The notes: a model not told the origin generated them from the letters alone. A DNA stretch of 64,000 nucleotides from Bifidobacterium sp. (GCF_022640935.1 NZ_JALCCV010000006.1:1-64000), one strand, 5' to 3'. Positions 1-9,955 are shown, counted from the stretch's first letter. Translations and numbers: made by a program.

Positions 1-217
1 GTCGAACTGACGTCGAGTCGCCCGGCAGGCAGTTTTTTATTCCGGAACGGCTTGATCGAACAAGACTCTTCGACCAGCCGGCTGGCGCAAATGGGCGGCA
101 TGCGCGCCGCAGCGCCTTCGATTCTTTCTATGAACGGCTATCAAACGCTGCAATAGTGGCGATTCGAGCAGTTCGTGCGGATATGCGGATTTGCCGTGAT
201 GCTGGCACACTGAGAAC

Positions 218-1438
218 ATGACTTCAGATCTCGTGCATCATGGCGAATCCTTCGACGGCAGGCCCCTCGGATTCGCGACCAAATCGATCCATCTCGGCAA
301 CGGCGTGGACGCCGAAACCGGTGCAATCCGCCGGCCGATCACGCTGGCGAACGCGTATGCGCTGCCATACGATCCCTCTGACATTAACTGGTCCAGCTCG
401 GACACGAACCTGTATACCCGCAACGGCCACCCAAACCAACGCTACCTTGAGGCGAAGCTCGCGAATCTCGAAAACACCGAGGATGCGGTCGTGCTCGCAT
501 CCGGCGTCGCCGCCCTAGCCGCCACATTCACCACGGTGCTGGGTCGCGGCGACCATGCGGTCTTCTCCGACACGACCTATGTCGCCGCGTATCGGCTGCT
601 CAATCAGATCCTGCCGGAGAAGTACGGCATCGAAACCTCCATCGTCGACTCTTCGGACGCGCGCAACATCGCCAATGCGATCAGGCCGAACACAAAGCTT
701 GTACACATCGAAACGCCCGCCAACCCTACACTTAAAGTCACTGATATCGAGGCCGCTGCGGCCATTGCGCATGAGGCGGGCGCGCTCATAAGCGTCGACA
801 ACACCTTCAATTCGCCATTCAATGTGCGTCCGGCCGACCTTGGCGCGGATATCGTGATCGAAAGCCTCACGAAGTACATCAATGGCCATGGCGACGCGCT
901 GGGCGGCGTCATCGCCGCGCGCAAGGAGATCACCGACCAGATCCGCTTCACATACCAGGTGAACTATGGGGGCATCATCTCGCCGTTCAACGCGTGGCTC
1001 ATCAACCGCGGCTCGGTGACGCTGCCGCTGCGCATGAAACAGCACAATGCTTCCGCACTGACCATCGCCAAGCATTTGGAAACTTTGCCGCAAGTGCGGT
1101 TCGTCGCCTATCCCGGGCTGGAATCGCATCCGCATCACGAGGTGGCGACGCGCCAGCTCGCCCGGCCCGGCGCGGGATTCGGCGGCGTCCTCGCGTTTGG
1201 GCTTGGCACCGGCCACGACGGACACAACCGCTTTGTATCCAAGCTCAATGTGATCACTTCAGCCGTCTCGCTCGGCCACGACGAAAGCCTCATCGTGTTC
1301 CTGGGCGAAGAGGACGAACGCCAACATCTCTACCCGCAGGAGTTCCATCGCGGCTTCTTCCGCTTGGCCGTAGGCTTGGAAGATACGGACGATCTCATCC
1401 GCGACATCGATCATGCGCTGGCCCAATCGCAGCTGTAA
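218..1438 (+). CDS. PLP-dependent trans-sulfuration enzyme (Cys/Met metabolism family)
   Basis: A 406-residue fold-type I PLP enzyme of the family that includes cystathionine gamma-synthase, cystathionine lyases and O-acetylhomoserine sulfhydrylase; it should act in the cytosol in methionine/cysteine interconversion. Visible motifs are YTRNGHPN (about 66-73), ETPANP (165-170), VDNTF (193-197) and the Schiff-base lysine in SLTKYINGHGD (K219). The length is normal for the family. Motifs alone do not separate synthase from lyase or sulfhydrylase, so no gene symbol is given. The ATG at 218 has only a weak purine stretch in front. It is a single gene converging on pnp, with a strong shared terminator between them. 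Confidence 0.85.
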   Translation: MTSDLVHHGESFDGRPLGFATKSIHLGNGVDAETGAIRRPITLANAYALPYDPSDINWSSSDTNLYTRNGHPNQRYLEAKLANLENTEDAVVLASGVAALAATFTTVLGRGDHAVFSDTTYVAAYRLLNQILPEKYGIETSIVDSSDARNIANAIRPNTKLVHIETPANPTLKVTDIEAAAAIAHEAGALISVDNTFNSPFNVRPADLGADIVIESLTKYINGHGDALGGVIAARKEITDQIRFTYQVNYGGIISPFNAWLINRGSVTLPLRMKQHNASALTIAKHLETLPQVRFVAYPGLESHPHHEVATRQLARPGAGFGGVLAFGLGTGHDGHNRFVSKLNVITSAVSLGHDESLIVFLGEEDERQHLYPQEFHRGFFRLAVGLEDTDDLIRDIDHALAQSQL

Positions 1439-1552
1439 ACAACACAGCTATACGGCAGAAGGCAGAAACACTCGAATATCGACCACGGCTGGCAGAAAGA
1501 ACCGGCAATCGATTCACTCGCGTCGGAAGCACAGCGAGAACACGACGGCCCA

Positions 1553-1609
1553 AATACAACGACAGGCCCGCCGCCGATTATGAATCGGCGGCGGGCCTGT
1601 CGTTGTATT
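1553..1609. terminator. Bidirectional terminator between the trans-sulfuration gene and pnp
   Basis: Perfect inverted repeat with 27-nt arms (1553-1579 and 1583-1609) and a 3-nt ATG loop. The GC-rich core is flanked by AATACAAC on the left and GTTGTATT on the right, so both transcripts end in a hairpin with a weak T-rich tail. It lies between two convergent stop codons. Confidence 0.85.
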
Positions 1610-1658
1610 GCATCTGCGCCTGTCAAGTCAATTCAGGCTCGATCAGCACCCCAAATGA

Positions 1659-4265
1659 TCAGTCCTCGAAGGGATCGAAGTCGGTGCGCACACGGCGGCG
1701 CGGGCGCTCCGAACGCTCTGCGCGGTCGGCGCTGTACTCATCGTAATGGTCGTCGGCGGCGTAACGCGGATTGCGGTCGTCGCGACGGCCGCCACGGTAG
1801 CCTCCGCGGCGATCATCGCGGTCCGCGCGGTCGTCACGCGAGCGGCGCGGACGGTCACTGTAGCCACGATCGTCGCGGTTATCGTAGCGATCCCCACGGT
1901 CCGAACGGTCGTCACGGTCGTCATGCGAACGGCGCGGGCGCTCATCATAGTCACGATCGTCACGATGCCCGCGATACCCGCGGTCGTCACGGCCACGGTC
2001 GTCACGGCCACGGCCGCCACGACGATCATCGCGATCCTCGCGCGGCCGGCGTGACGATTCCTGGTTCTCGAAGCCGGGGATGGCCAGCGAGATCTTGCCA
2101 CGATCGTCGATGCTCTGGACGATCACCTCGACGACATCACCTTCCTTGAGCACATCTTCGACCGCCTCGACGCGTTCGCCGTCGGTTAGGTTGCGGATCT
2201 GGGAGATGTGCAGCAGGCCGTCGGTGCCGGGCGTCAGGTTCACAAACGCACCGAAGCTCGTCGTCTTGACGACTTTGCCGTTGAAGGTCTCCCCGGGCTG
2301 TGGCACATGCGGGTTGGCGATGGAATCGATGATCCCCTTCGCCTTTTGGGCGGCTTCGCCACCCTCGGAGGAGATATAGACCGTGCCGTCATCCTCGATG
2401 GCGATATTGGCGCCAGTGTCCTCTTGGATCTGATTGATCATCTTGCCCTTGGGCCCGATGATCTCGCCGATCTTCTCGACCGGAACGGTGGTGGTGATGA
2501 TGCGCGGCGCGTACGGGCTCATCTCGGCCGGCGCGTCGATGCACTCGTTGATGACCTCGAGGATCGTCGTGCGGGCTTCCTTGGCCTGGTTCAGCGCCGA
2601 AGCCAGCACGTCGGCGGGAATGCCGTCGAGTTTGGTGTCGAGCTGCAAAGCGGTGATGAACTCGGAGGTCCCGGCCACCTTGAAGTCCATATCGCCAAAA
2701 GCGTCCTCCGCGCCAAGAATATCGGTCAGCGTCTTGAAGATGTGCTGCCCGTCGACGTCACCGGAGACCAGACCCATCGCTATGCCCGCGACCGGTGCCT
2801 TGAGCGGCACGCCGGCGGCAAGCAGCGACATGGTCGAGGCGCATACCGAACCCATCGAAGTGGAGCCGTTGGAACCAATGGCCTCGGAAACCTGACGAAT
2901 GGCGTAAGGGAACTCCTCGCGATCGGGGAGCACCGGCAGCAACGCCTTCTCGGCGAGCGCGCCGTGGCCGACTTCACGGCGCTTGGGCGAACCCATGCGG
3001 CCGGTCTCGCCGGTCGAATACGGCGGCATCTCGTAATTATGCATATACCGCTTGGTCTCCGGGCCGGAGATGGCGTCGATCTGCTGCTCCATCTTGAGCG
3101 TGCCCAACGTCGTGACGCCCAGAATCTGGGTCTCGCCGCGCTGGAAGAGCGCGGAACCATGGACGCGCGGCACGATGTCGACTTCGGCGGACAGCGTGCG
3201 GATGTCGCGCAGGCCGCGGCCGTCGATGCGGTAATCCTCGCTCAGGATGCGACGGCGGACGATCTGGCGCTGCAGCTCCTTGAAGGCATTGCCCAGCTCC
3301 TTGTCTTTCTCGGCCGGATCCATCTCGGTGAACTCGCCCGCGAGCGTTTCACGCACGGAATTCTTGATCTCGTGCAGACGGTCCTGACGCGGCAGTTTCT
3401 CGGCGATGGAAAGCGCCTCGTTGAGCTGGTCGTGCGCGATCTCGTCGATGCGCGCATACAGCGCATCGGTGTACTCAGGGAAGAGCGGGAATTCCTTGGT
3501 CTGCTTGGCGGCAAGGGACTTGAGCTTGTCCTGCGCCTCGCAGATCGCCTTGATGAACGGTTTCGCGGTTTCGAGACCGCCGGCGACGACCTCCTCGTCG
3601 GGCTTGGTCTGGCCCTCGTCATAGATGAGCTTCCACGCGTTCTTGCCAGCGCCAGCTTCGATCATGGCGATAGCCACGTCGCCGTTCTCGATGACGCGGC
3701 CCGCGACCACGATCTCGAAGACGGCGCGCTCGCGCTCGCTCCAGCGCGGGAAGGCGATCCACTGGCCGTCGACGAGCGCCAGACGCACGCCGGAGACCGG
3801 GCCTTCGAAGGGCAGACCGGAGATCATCGTGGATGCCGAAGCGGCGTTCAGCGCGATCATGTCATATGCGTCGTCAGGATTGACGGCGAGCACGGTCTCG
3901 ACGACCTGCACTTCGTTGCGCAACGTGTGCGGGAACAACGGACGCAGCGGTCGGTCGATGATGCGGCAAGCCAAGATGGCGTCAGCCGACGGGCTGCCCT
4001 CGCGGCGGAAGAACGAACCCGGAATCTTGCCTGCGGCATACATCTTCTCCTCGACGTTAACCGTCAGCGGGAAGAAGTCATAATTCTCCTTGGGGCTGGA
4101 TCCAGCGGTCGTGGTCGAAAGCACCATCGAATCATCGTCAAGGTAAGCGGCTACTGCGCCGTCCGCCTGCTGGGCCAATCGACCCGTCTCGAAGCGCAAC
4201 GTGCGCTTGCCAAATGAACCATTGTCAATAATGGCCTCAACGGCCTTGATTTCGGGACCCTCCAC
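1659..4265 (-). CDS. pnp: Polyribonucleotide nucleotidyltransferase (PNPase)
   Basis: Phosphorolytic 3'-5' exoribonuclease, trimeric, central to mRNA turnover. Two RNase PH domains are visible (about residues 5-220 and 330-540), followed by a KH domain ([15 protein letters not shown]) and an S1 domain ([15 protein letters not shown]). The last ~135 residues are a disordered tail built from DDR, DRDDR and RGG-like runs, rare in proteobacterial PNPases. I chose the GTG at 4263-4265 (868 aa) because AAGGAGG sits just upstream; a longer frame to 4355 lacks support. rpsO lies upstream on the same strand, the classic rpsO-pnp order, but with its own terminator and a 570-nt gap between them. Confidence 0.96.
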   Translation of the reverse strand: MEGPEIKAVEAIIDNGSFGKRTLRFETGRLAQQADGAVAAYLDDDSMVLSTTTAGSSPKENYDFFPLTVNVEEKMYAAGKIPGSFFRREGSPSADAILACRIIDRPLRPLFPHTLRNEVQVVETVLAVNPDDAYDMIALNAASASTMISGLPFEGPVSGVRLALVDGQWIAFPRWSERERAVFEIVVAGRVIENGDVAIAMIEAGAGKNAWKLIYDEGQTKPDEEVVAGGLETAKPFIKAICEAQDKLKSLAAKQTKEFPLFPEYTDALYARIDEIAHDQLNEALSIAEKLPRQDRLHEIKNSVRETLAGEFTEMDPAEKDKELGNAFKELQRQIVRRRILSEDYRIDGRGLRDIRTLSAEVDIVPRVHGSALFQRGETQILGVTTLGTLKMEQQIDAISGPETKRYMHNYEMPPYSTGETGRMGSPKRREVGHGALAEKALLPVLPDREEFPYAIRQVSEAIGSNGSTSMGSVCASTMSLLAAGVPLKAPVAGIAMGLVSGDVDGQHIFKTLTDILGAEDAFGDMDFKVAGTSEFITALQLDTKLDGIPADVLASALNQAKEARTTILEVINECIDAPAEMSPYAPRIITTTVPVEKIGEIIGPKGKMINQIQEDTGANIAIEDDGTVYISSEGGEAAQKAKGIIDSIANPHVPQPGETFNGKVVKTTSFGAFVNLTPGTDGLLHISQIRNLTDGERVEAVEDVLKEGDVVEVIVQSIDDRGKISLAIPGFENQESSRRPREDRDDRRGGRGRDDRGRDDRGYRGHRDDRDYDERPRRSHDDRDDRSDRGDRYDNRDDRGYSDRPRRSRDDRADRDDRRGGYRGGRRDDRNPRYAADDHYDEYSADRAERSERPRRRVRTDFDPFED

Positions 4266-4837
4266 GGGTTCCTCCTTCTGTTTTGTTTCTTTTCCTACGC
4301 AACATAACCAAATAAGCGAATCCGTTTGCTTGGCGCCCTGCGCCCAATCCGACACGGCATACCTGGCCGCGCATCCTCAACGACGGATCTCATTGTTCAC
4401 TTATGTCCTGAGTATCGTTATTCTGTTATTTTCTGTTCTGTTATTCTCGTCGGCCTTCGCCCGCGTCCTTAATACAGCCGCCAGCCGAGGACCGAAAATC
4501 CTTCGCGTTCCGCCATGTGCCCGTTATGTGTCGCATCCCGGCGCCACACGCCCCGATGCCCTACATCTCGTTGACGCTTCAACTTCGCTACGTTCCACGT
4601 CGCATTGCCTGCATTGCTTTTCGCTACACCCGAGCGAATGCCCGCGCCTCATGTGCCGCCAGATGCTGATTGCACCATCCGTCCGCACTGCGCGCTTCGC
4701 AATCGTTTACTTCCGTTTTCAGTTATACCACCGGCAGCCCGGCTGCACGGCGTGCCATGCCGGCACGCAGCTTCTTCTACGGCTCTTGTGCACTCTTGCC
4801 GCCCTGCACGTCTACCGTGCGAGGCAGCGATGCAAAA
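4266..4837 (-). other. pnp leader and promoter region
   Basis: About 570 nt with no convincing gene on either strand. It contains an AT-rich stretch (about 4390-4450) with repeated AATAACAGAA-like words on the minus strand, a likely place for the pnp promoter. In actinobacteria this position can carry the Actino-pnp leader RNA; I could not confirm a match by eye. Confidence 0.5.
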
Positions 4838-4863
4838 TGCCCGGGCGACAAGTCGCCCGGGCA
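4838..4863 (-). terminator. rpsO terminator
   Basis: Perfect 12-bp-arm hairpin (TGCCCGGGCGAC / GTCGCCCGGGCA) with a 2-nt loop, directly after the rpsO stop on the minus strand and followed there by ATTTTGC. Confidence 0.8.
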
Positions 4864-4871
4864 ACGGTTGG

Positions 4872-5141
4872 TTATCGGCGCAAACCGAGTCGTTCGATCA
4901 GGGAACGATAACGGTTGATGTCGACGCGCTTGAGGTAGTCAAGCAGACGGCGGCGGTCGCCGACCATCAGCAGCAGACCACGCCGCGAATGGTGATCGTG
5001 CTTATGCTCTTTGAGATGCTCAGTCAGGTTATTGATACGCTGGGTGAGCAACGCGACCTGGACTTCCGGGGAACCCGTGTCGCCCTCGTGCGTCGCGTAC
5101 TGCGAAATAATGCCCTGCCTGTCTTCAACCGTAAGTGCCAC
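4872..5141 (-). CDS. rpsO: 30S ribosomal protein S15
   Basis: Primary 16S rRNA-binding protein of the small subunit. Family signatures [18 protein letters not shown] and [18 protein letters not shown] are intact and the protein ends in IERLGLRR. Starting at the GTG (5139-5141), preceded by AAGGAGG, gives 89 residues, exactly the usual S15 length; the longer frame to 5216 would add an unrelated N-terminus. It is followed by its own terminator and then by pnp. Confidence 0.97.
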   Translation of the reverse strand: MALTVEDRQGIISQYATHEGDTGSPEVQVALLTQRINNLTEHLKEHKHDHHSRRGLLLMVGDRRRLLDYLKRVDINRYRSLIERLGLRR

Positions 5142-5636
5142 GGCTTCCTCCTTATAATCACTGCGCGGTGCCAACAACCCAATGCTGCAAGCGCTCTGTA
5201 TCCGCGGGCGAAACACGCCAATCGACCAGTATACGAATAGCCTGCGACCGAGAAGGGTTCAAGCAGAGGCGACGGGAAAGCCATGGCAGAAAAGACCAAA
5301 ATATTGCAATACGGTATAAATGCTGGCTAGTTCCGGCTGACAAATTCAATCATGCAACCGTCAATGCCGCAATTTTGTGGGTACATATAGCATTAAGCGT
5401 TGCTGAATCGGTTCATGTATGTATGTCGACACACTGTTTGCAAAATTTATTTTACAATATACAGAATTCTTTTATTTATATGGATTTTAAGTCCTCGTAA
5501 CAACTTGCTCCGCGATACATCACAATTAATGATGCCATTATTTTACCTAATCGCTTAAGCTTCTTGTTGCAGCAGTGGTGATGCAGCATGGCTCGATGCC
5601 GAACCGGGAGCGGCGAGAATCAGAAAGGAATACTGC
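5142..5636. other. Divergent intergenic region between rpsO and the GH26 gene
   Basis: About 495 nt without a gene. The half near the mannanase (about 5330-5565) is strikingly AT-rich compared with the rest of the window and holds several promoter-like hexamers (TTTACA, TACAAT, TTTATA), so it probably drives the mannanase gene. CTTAAGCGATTAG (minus strand, near 5548-5560) is an imperfect palindrome with a central CG, a loose resemblance to LacI-family operators. On the minus strand TTGAAC and TATTCGTATACT could form the rpsO promoter. Confidence 0.4.
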
Positions 5637-8084
5637 ATGCACATCCAAACCCTTATACGACGCCGCATATCTGCTGTGGCCCTGGCAACCGCAGTGGCCT
5701 GCGCTGTCGCTCTCGCGGTCTGCGCGCCGCCGGCGCAAGCGCAAGACGATAGCTCCTCAAGTGCCATTACGCTCGCCGATCCGCAGGCGAGCGCAAGCAC
5801 GCGAAGCCTGTATCTCAAACTGAGAGACAACCACGGCAAGATTCTATTCGGTCATCAGCAGGACACCGACAATTTCGTGACAACGGATGAGCAGAATCAA
5901 GGCACGAACTCCGACGTCTACGCCGTCGCCGGCCAATATCCAGGGCTATGGGGGCAGGATTCCGGCACCGAGAGCAATCCCAATGTTCTCGCCAGCGACG
6001 CGATCAAGGCCGATGAGAACGGCGCTGTCATGACCCTCTCCTCCCATTGGGACAATCCCGCCACAGATGGCCCGTATAACGACACCTCTCGCGTGGTAGA
6101 CTGCATTCTTCCGGGAGGCGATCTCAATGCCAAATTCAATCAGCAGCTCGACATCGTGGCCGAAGCGGCACATCAATCGGTGCGCGCAGACGGCACGCCC
6201 ATACCGATTATCTATCGTCCCCTGCACGAGAACGATGGAAGCTGGTTCTGGTGGGGCTCCGGCCACGCCACCAACGGAGAATATATCGAACTCTTCCGTT
6301 ACGTCGTCGATTATCTTCGCGATGCCAAAAATGTACACAATCTTCTGTACTCATACTGCGGCTATACGATGAATGCATACCCTGGAGATGATTACGTCGA
6401 CATTATCGGCACGGATATCTATGACGACGCCACAACGTTGGAAGGAACCCGCGAGTGGATGCAGCAGGCCGTGTCCCGGCTCGAAAAGGTTTCAGACTGG
6501 GCCCAAGAGCACGGTAAGCTCCTTGCGCTCACCGAATTCGGAAAGCTCATGCACCAACACGACGGCGACAATCCGAACCCACGTTGGTTTACTGAGCTGC
6601 TCGCTCAGATCAAGGCCAGTCCCAAGGCTTCACGCATTGCCTATATGATGACATGGGCGAATTGGGACACGGGGCAGGTATGGACTCCATGGCCAGGCAC
6701 ATCCATCGCCGACGATTTCAAAGCCTTCAGCCAGGATCCGGCAATCGCGATGGCATCCGGTTCGCCCCTCGATTACTCCACCGATGTCGCTACGGCGCAG
6801 CCCAAGCCAACGATTCGATTGGTGAACCCGAATGAACGGACCCGCATCGAACAATCCCCCACTGCCGTCTACGCCAGAATCAACGGCAAGGCAACGCCAA
6901 GCCGCGTCTACTTTACCGTGCAGGGAGATAAACGACAGCATGAGCTCACCAAGGACGCCCAGGGATATTACACGAGTTCTTGGGATATCGATTCATCGAT
7001 GATGGACGGGCAGCTCAGGACCATGCGCGTAGTGGCGGCAACTGCGCAAGGCGAGTTGAGTTCGCAGACGAACGTGATCCTGGGAGCCCAGGCAGAGCGG
7101 TCGCGTGGCACGATCGATGGATTTGACGAATACGCCGACGATACGGACCTCAGGCAGACCTGGACACCGAATCACTTCGATTCTGCTGGTTATTCGCTCG
7201 CGAATGATGGCGCAGGCGGCAAAGCGCTCAAGATTGACTGGGATTTCAATGCCTCGCCAGACTATCTCGGCGTCGGCCGCGGTTTCCCCGCCGGCGAGGA
7301 TTGGAGCGGATTCGACGGGCTGCAGCTGAATGTCACATCAGCGGCAAATGGCCACAAATTTGTGGTGCAGCTCTCCGCTGGAGGAATTACCTTCGAGGCA
7401 TATCCTTCATTGGATACAGCCGTGGATGGCATCGTCAGAATCCCATTTTCGAACTTCGCCCCGGCCGGATGGGAATCCGCCGAGCACAAATCGAAGACGC
7501 TGAACGACGACACGCTCAAGAAGATAGGCGGCTTCAATTTCTATCTCAATGACGGCGACAAGGAGTTCAAAGATCCGTGGACAGGAGGCACCCGGCCGCG
7601 CTCGGGAACCATAACGGTCGATAATATCCGCTGTGTGGATCTGTCGACCGAAAAAGCACGCGATGCGCTGCTTGCAACCATTGAAAACGCCGCCCGCTAC
7701 ATGCAAAAGGATTACACCGCGAAGTCCTGGGAAACCTTCAGCAAGGCACTGAACGCCGCGCGAACGATTGCGAACAGGGCTGACGCGTCGAAGGACGGGC
7801 TGGAGGCAGCCGACAGCCAACTGCGATCGGCCGTCGCGGCGCTGGAGACCAAGTCGGAAGGCGAGACCGGGTCAGGATCTGGATCGGAGCCCGGCACCAC
7901 GCCCGAACCTGAGAACGGCAACGATGAACATGCTCACGCAGCCGGTAGCCAGGTTCCCGCAACAGGCAACGTGACGCGTCTGGCCAATACAGGCGCCGTC
8001 GTTTCGTATGCTGCGACGGCGTTTGGCTCACTTGCGCTCGTAGCCTTAACGCTGCTTGCGCTGGCCCGCCGCCGTCGCAGTTGA
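5637..8084 (+). CDS. Secreted, cell-wall-anchored GH26 beta-mannanase
   Basis: Endo-1,4-beta-mannanase-type glycoside hydrolase, 815 residues. Order: signal peptide with a basic start and AQA cleavage near 35; GH26 catalytic domain (about 45-375) with acid/base Glu in YRPLHENDGSWFWWG (E198) and nucleophile in ALTEFG (E300); a linker/Ig-like stretch (about 390-490); a beta-rich carbohydrate-binding module (about 495-665), possibly CBM23 as in related bifidobacterial mannanases; a helical FIVAR-like segment (about 670-745); a Gly/Ser/Glu/Pro linker; LANTG sorting motif (782-786), hydrophobic helix and an RRRRS tail. AAAGGAA precedes the ATG. It would be displayed on the cell surface to attack plant mannan; transport partners are not nearby. 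Confidence 0.93.
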   Translation: MHIQTLIRRRISAVALATAVACAVALAVCAPPAQAQDDSSSSAITLADPQASASTRSLYLKLRDNHGKILFGHQQDTDNFVTTDEQNQGTNSDVYAVAGQYPGLWGQDSGTESNPNVLASDAIKADENGAVMTLSSHWDNPATDGPYNDTSRVVDCILPGGDLNAKFNQQLDIVAEAAHQSVRADGTPIPIIYRPLHENDGSWFWWGSGHATNGEYIELFRYVVDYLRDAKNVHNLLYSYCGYTMNAYPGDDYVDIIGTDIYDDATTLEGTREWMQQAVSRLEKVSDWAQEHGKLLALTEFGKLMHQHDGDNPNPRWFTELLAQIKASPKASRIAYMMTWANWDTGQVWTPWPGTSIADDFKAFSQDPAIAMASGSPLDYSTDVATAQPKPTIRLVNPNERTRIEQSPTAVYARINGKATPSRVYFTVQGDKRQHELTKDAQGYYTSSWDIDSSMMDGQLRTMRVVAATAQGELSSQTNVILGAQAERSRGTIDGFDEYADDTDLRQTWTPNHFDSAGYSLANDGAGGKALKIDWDFNASPDYLGVGRGFPAGEDWSGFDGLQLNVTSAANGHKFVVQLSAGGITFEAYPSLDTAVDGIVRIPFSNFAPAGWESAEHKSKTLNDDTLKKIGGFNFYLNDGDKEFKDPWTGGTRPRSGTITVDNIRCVDLSTEKARDALLATIENAARYMQKDYTAKSWETFSKALNAARTIANRADASKDGLEAADSQLRSAVAALETKSEGETGSGSGSEPGTTPEPENGNDEHAHAAGSQVPATGNVTRLANTGAVVSYAATAFGSLALVALTLLALARRRRS

Positions 8085-8116
8085 AAGCGCACACTTTCGA
8101 CTGAATGATTCGGAAT

Positions 8117-8156
8117 GCGGTCTGCCGGTTGACTGGAAACCGGCAGACCGCTTTTT
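8117..8156. terminator. Terminator after the mannanase gene, shared with the convergent gene
   Basis: Hairpin with perfect 14-nt arms (GCGGTCTGCCGGTT / AACCGGCAGACCGC), 7-nt loop and a TTTTT run on the plus strand. The T run abuts the stop codon of the minus-strand gene that ends at 8156, so the same hairpin can end both transcripts. Confidence 0.88.
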
Positions 8157-8968
8157 CAGATCATGGTCAGCAAAGCGCCGAGCACAATGGCGAGGGCGAT
8201 CGCCTCGATGACGAAGAACATGATGAATGAGGCCCAGCTGTGGGTAAGCACGTTGAGAGGCGAGTCTTTCCTGATGAGCACGAGCAAGCCGACCCAGAGC
8301 ACGGCGAACGCGGCTACAGCGAAGACGGCACCGATGATGCCGAGGTTCGCGGCGTTTGCAAGCCCTGCTGATTTACCGTAGACCACATAAGTGGAATACC
8401 AGAAGTTGAATCTGAGCAGGCACAGGCCCGCGATGAATTGCTCAGCCGCAAGACTGATCGCAAAAAACGCGCGCCACAGCCATTTATGCACATCGACCAC
8501 CATCAAGCCCAGCGCGGCCAGAGTAACAAACGTGACAGCCCACGAAACGAAGGCCACGCCCTGCGCATTGAGCAGGTTCAGATGCGATACCAGCCACTCG
8601 GTGCGATTCGCGGCGAACGAACGGCCGAGCCAGTACGGACCGATCAGCGCGACCAGAATGACGACAATATATATGGTGCGCTGCAGCGGTCTGGAGCGGC
8701 TGCGCTCGATGTCGGCAAGGGACAGCTCGGACTCGGGTATCGAAGCCACCGGGTGCTTGGAGACATCGACGATAGCGATGGAATCGCCGATGAGTTCAGT
8801 GGCGGTATTGGCTGATTTGGCGATTCCGCCGCCATGAACCGCAAGCGTGGTCTGAACGGCATCAGCCAAATCTTCACCGGCACCTGCCGCAGGACTGCCC
8901 CAATCGGGGGCGTTACCCCGGCTTTGGACTTCACCTACCTTATCGGTGTCAGCGATCCGCTCCGCCAT
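8156..8968 (-). CDS. Multi-pass membrane protein of unknown function
   Basis: I do not recognise a family. The first ~95 residues are soluble, acidic and low-complexity; then come five likely membrane helices (about 97-117, 135-157, 160-185, 205-230 and 242-268), the second to fourth rich in Trp, Phe and Ala. No catalytic motif is apparent. I chose the second ATG (8966-8968): AGGTGG lies 5 nt before it, whereas the first ATG (8975-8977) abuts that Shine-Dalgarno directly. The gene is alone, between the mannanase terminator and tRNA-Gly. Confidence 0.75.
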   Translation of the reverse strand: MAERIADTDKVGEVQSRGNAPDWGSPAAGAGEDLADAVQTTLAVHGGGIAKSANTATELIGDSIAIVDVSKHPVASIPESELSLADIERSRSRPLQRTIYIVVILVALIGPYWLGRSFAANRTEWLVSHLNLLNAQGVAFVSWAVTFVTLAALGLMVVDVHKWLWRAFFAISLAAEQFIAGLCLLRFNFWYSTYVVYGKSAGLANAANLGIIGAVFAVAAFAVLWVGLLVLIRKDSPLNVLTHSWASFIMFFVIEAIALAIVLGALLTMI

Positions 8969-9080
8969 GTCATCCACCTTAACTTCGCATCCCTGTTACA
9001 CAGCAACGTTCACACGTCCCATCGACCAAGAATAAGAAAGGTAACCCTTGCGGCGACTGGGTTCCCGGCTTTGGATAGAG

Positions 9081-9154
9081 TGGAGCGGACGACGGGAATC
9101 GAACCCGCGTAATCAGTTTGGAAGACTGAGGCTCTACCATTGAGCTACGTCCGC
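9081..9154 (-). tRNA. tRNA-Gly (anticodon UCC)
   Basis: On the minus strand the sequence folds as a complete tRNA: acceptor GCGGACG/CGTCCGC, D-arm GCTC...GAGC, anticodon arm TCAGT-CTTCCAA-ACTGA giving anticodon TCC, and a T-arm with TTCGATT. Discriminator T and an encoded CCA end the gene (74 nt). Confidence 0.96.
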
Positions 9155-9262
9155 GTGGGACTGCTCGTGTGCATCGTCCGAAAACCGCAGCGCCGGCTTT
9201 CCAGACCGACTGCACAACAAACAACCTGAGTCATTATACATGAATACCGCTATTCAGCAAGC

Positions 9263-9778
9263 TTATGCGAGTCCCAGTGTGGCTACTGCGGAAGCGATCG
9301 GGCCATCATGGCTCAGCGAGACATGCCACTGCGGATGAATATTGTGGGCGCTTCCTGACCGATCAGAGCCCGAACCATGATATAGCGATGACTTCGCTGC
9401 CGAGTTTCCTGACTGGGCCCGAGTTCCAAAACCAAGCGAGACATGCAAAGTCTCCTCGACATCCGCTCTGAGCACAACGCTCGGGCGCGAGCGTGAATCG
9501 TCGAGGATCTCGATGCCAGCCCACGGGAAATCGTCGAGCGTGTATGGGTTCGCAGCATCGCCGAGCGCCTCGCACCAGGCTTTGAGCACCGACTCTTTGC
9601 CCGCCCAGCGTGCGGCAAGATGTGCCGCCTCGCCGTCATGCTTAATCTGCGCACGCATGGCGCACTGCCGCAGTTCGCGCGCAGAGAACAGTTCGCGCAT
9701 GCGCGACCCCGGCTCGGCGAGTTGCGCGGCGAAAGCGGCGACGTCGACCACATCATGGCCTATGGCGATCAGTTCCAT
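9263..9778 (-). CDS. acpS: Holo-[acyl-carrier-protein] synthase
   Basis: 4'-phosphopantetheinyl transferase that converts apo- to holo-ACP using CoA. Canonical start MELIAIGHDVVDV with Mg ligand D9, an F-S-A-R-E-L motif near 31-36, and LAARWAGKESVLKA with E62. At 171 residues it is longer than the usual ~120-130; the excess is a low-complexity Ser/Gly insert at about 120-150, before the final strand HVSLSHDGPIASA. I chose the ATG at 9776-9778 from the family start; a GAAAGGGA lies 11 nt upstream. The type I FAS in this window lacks its own transferase domain, so this enzyme is the likely activator of its ACP. Confidence 0.88.
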   Translation of the reverse strand: MELIAIGHDVVDVAAFAAQLAEPGSRMRELFSARELRQCAMRAQIKHDGEAAHLAARWAGKESVLKAWCEALGDAANPYTLDDFPWAGIEILDDSRSRPSVVLRADVEETLHVSLGFGTRAQSGNSAAKSSLYHGSGSDRSGSAHNIHPQWHVSLSHDGPIASAVATLGLA

Positions 9779-9955
9779 GCGCGGCCGTTCCCTTTCTGCA
9801 TGGCGCATATCTCGGGCCCGCAATCACGCAGCCGCGCTGGCGTCAGCACAACACACGGTATCATTGAGCGCCATCGAGCTCCAACGGCTTTCCGCACGTC
9901 GACGCCAACCACAATGCCAGATCGATCACTATTCCCACAAGTTCTCCGAAGACCC

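Noticed and set aside
1..217. Short minus-strand frame (37-219) before the trans-sulfuration gene
   Set aside because: It overlaps the likely promoter and start of that gene, has no family features and no ribosome site.
1680..2060. CRISPR-like degenerate repeats (many CGATCGTCACGG-like words)
   Set aside because: These encode the DDR/RGG tail of PNPase in frame; unit lengths vary and there are no unique spacers.
2208..4217. 669-codon plus-strand reading frame antisense to pnp
   Set aside because: It mirrors the codon structure of pnp in high-GC DNA, has no family features and no ribosome site. The same holds for long antisense frames at 10214-11830, 24499-25968, 44859-46682, 47771-49849 and 59864-61501.
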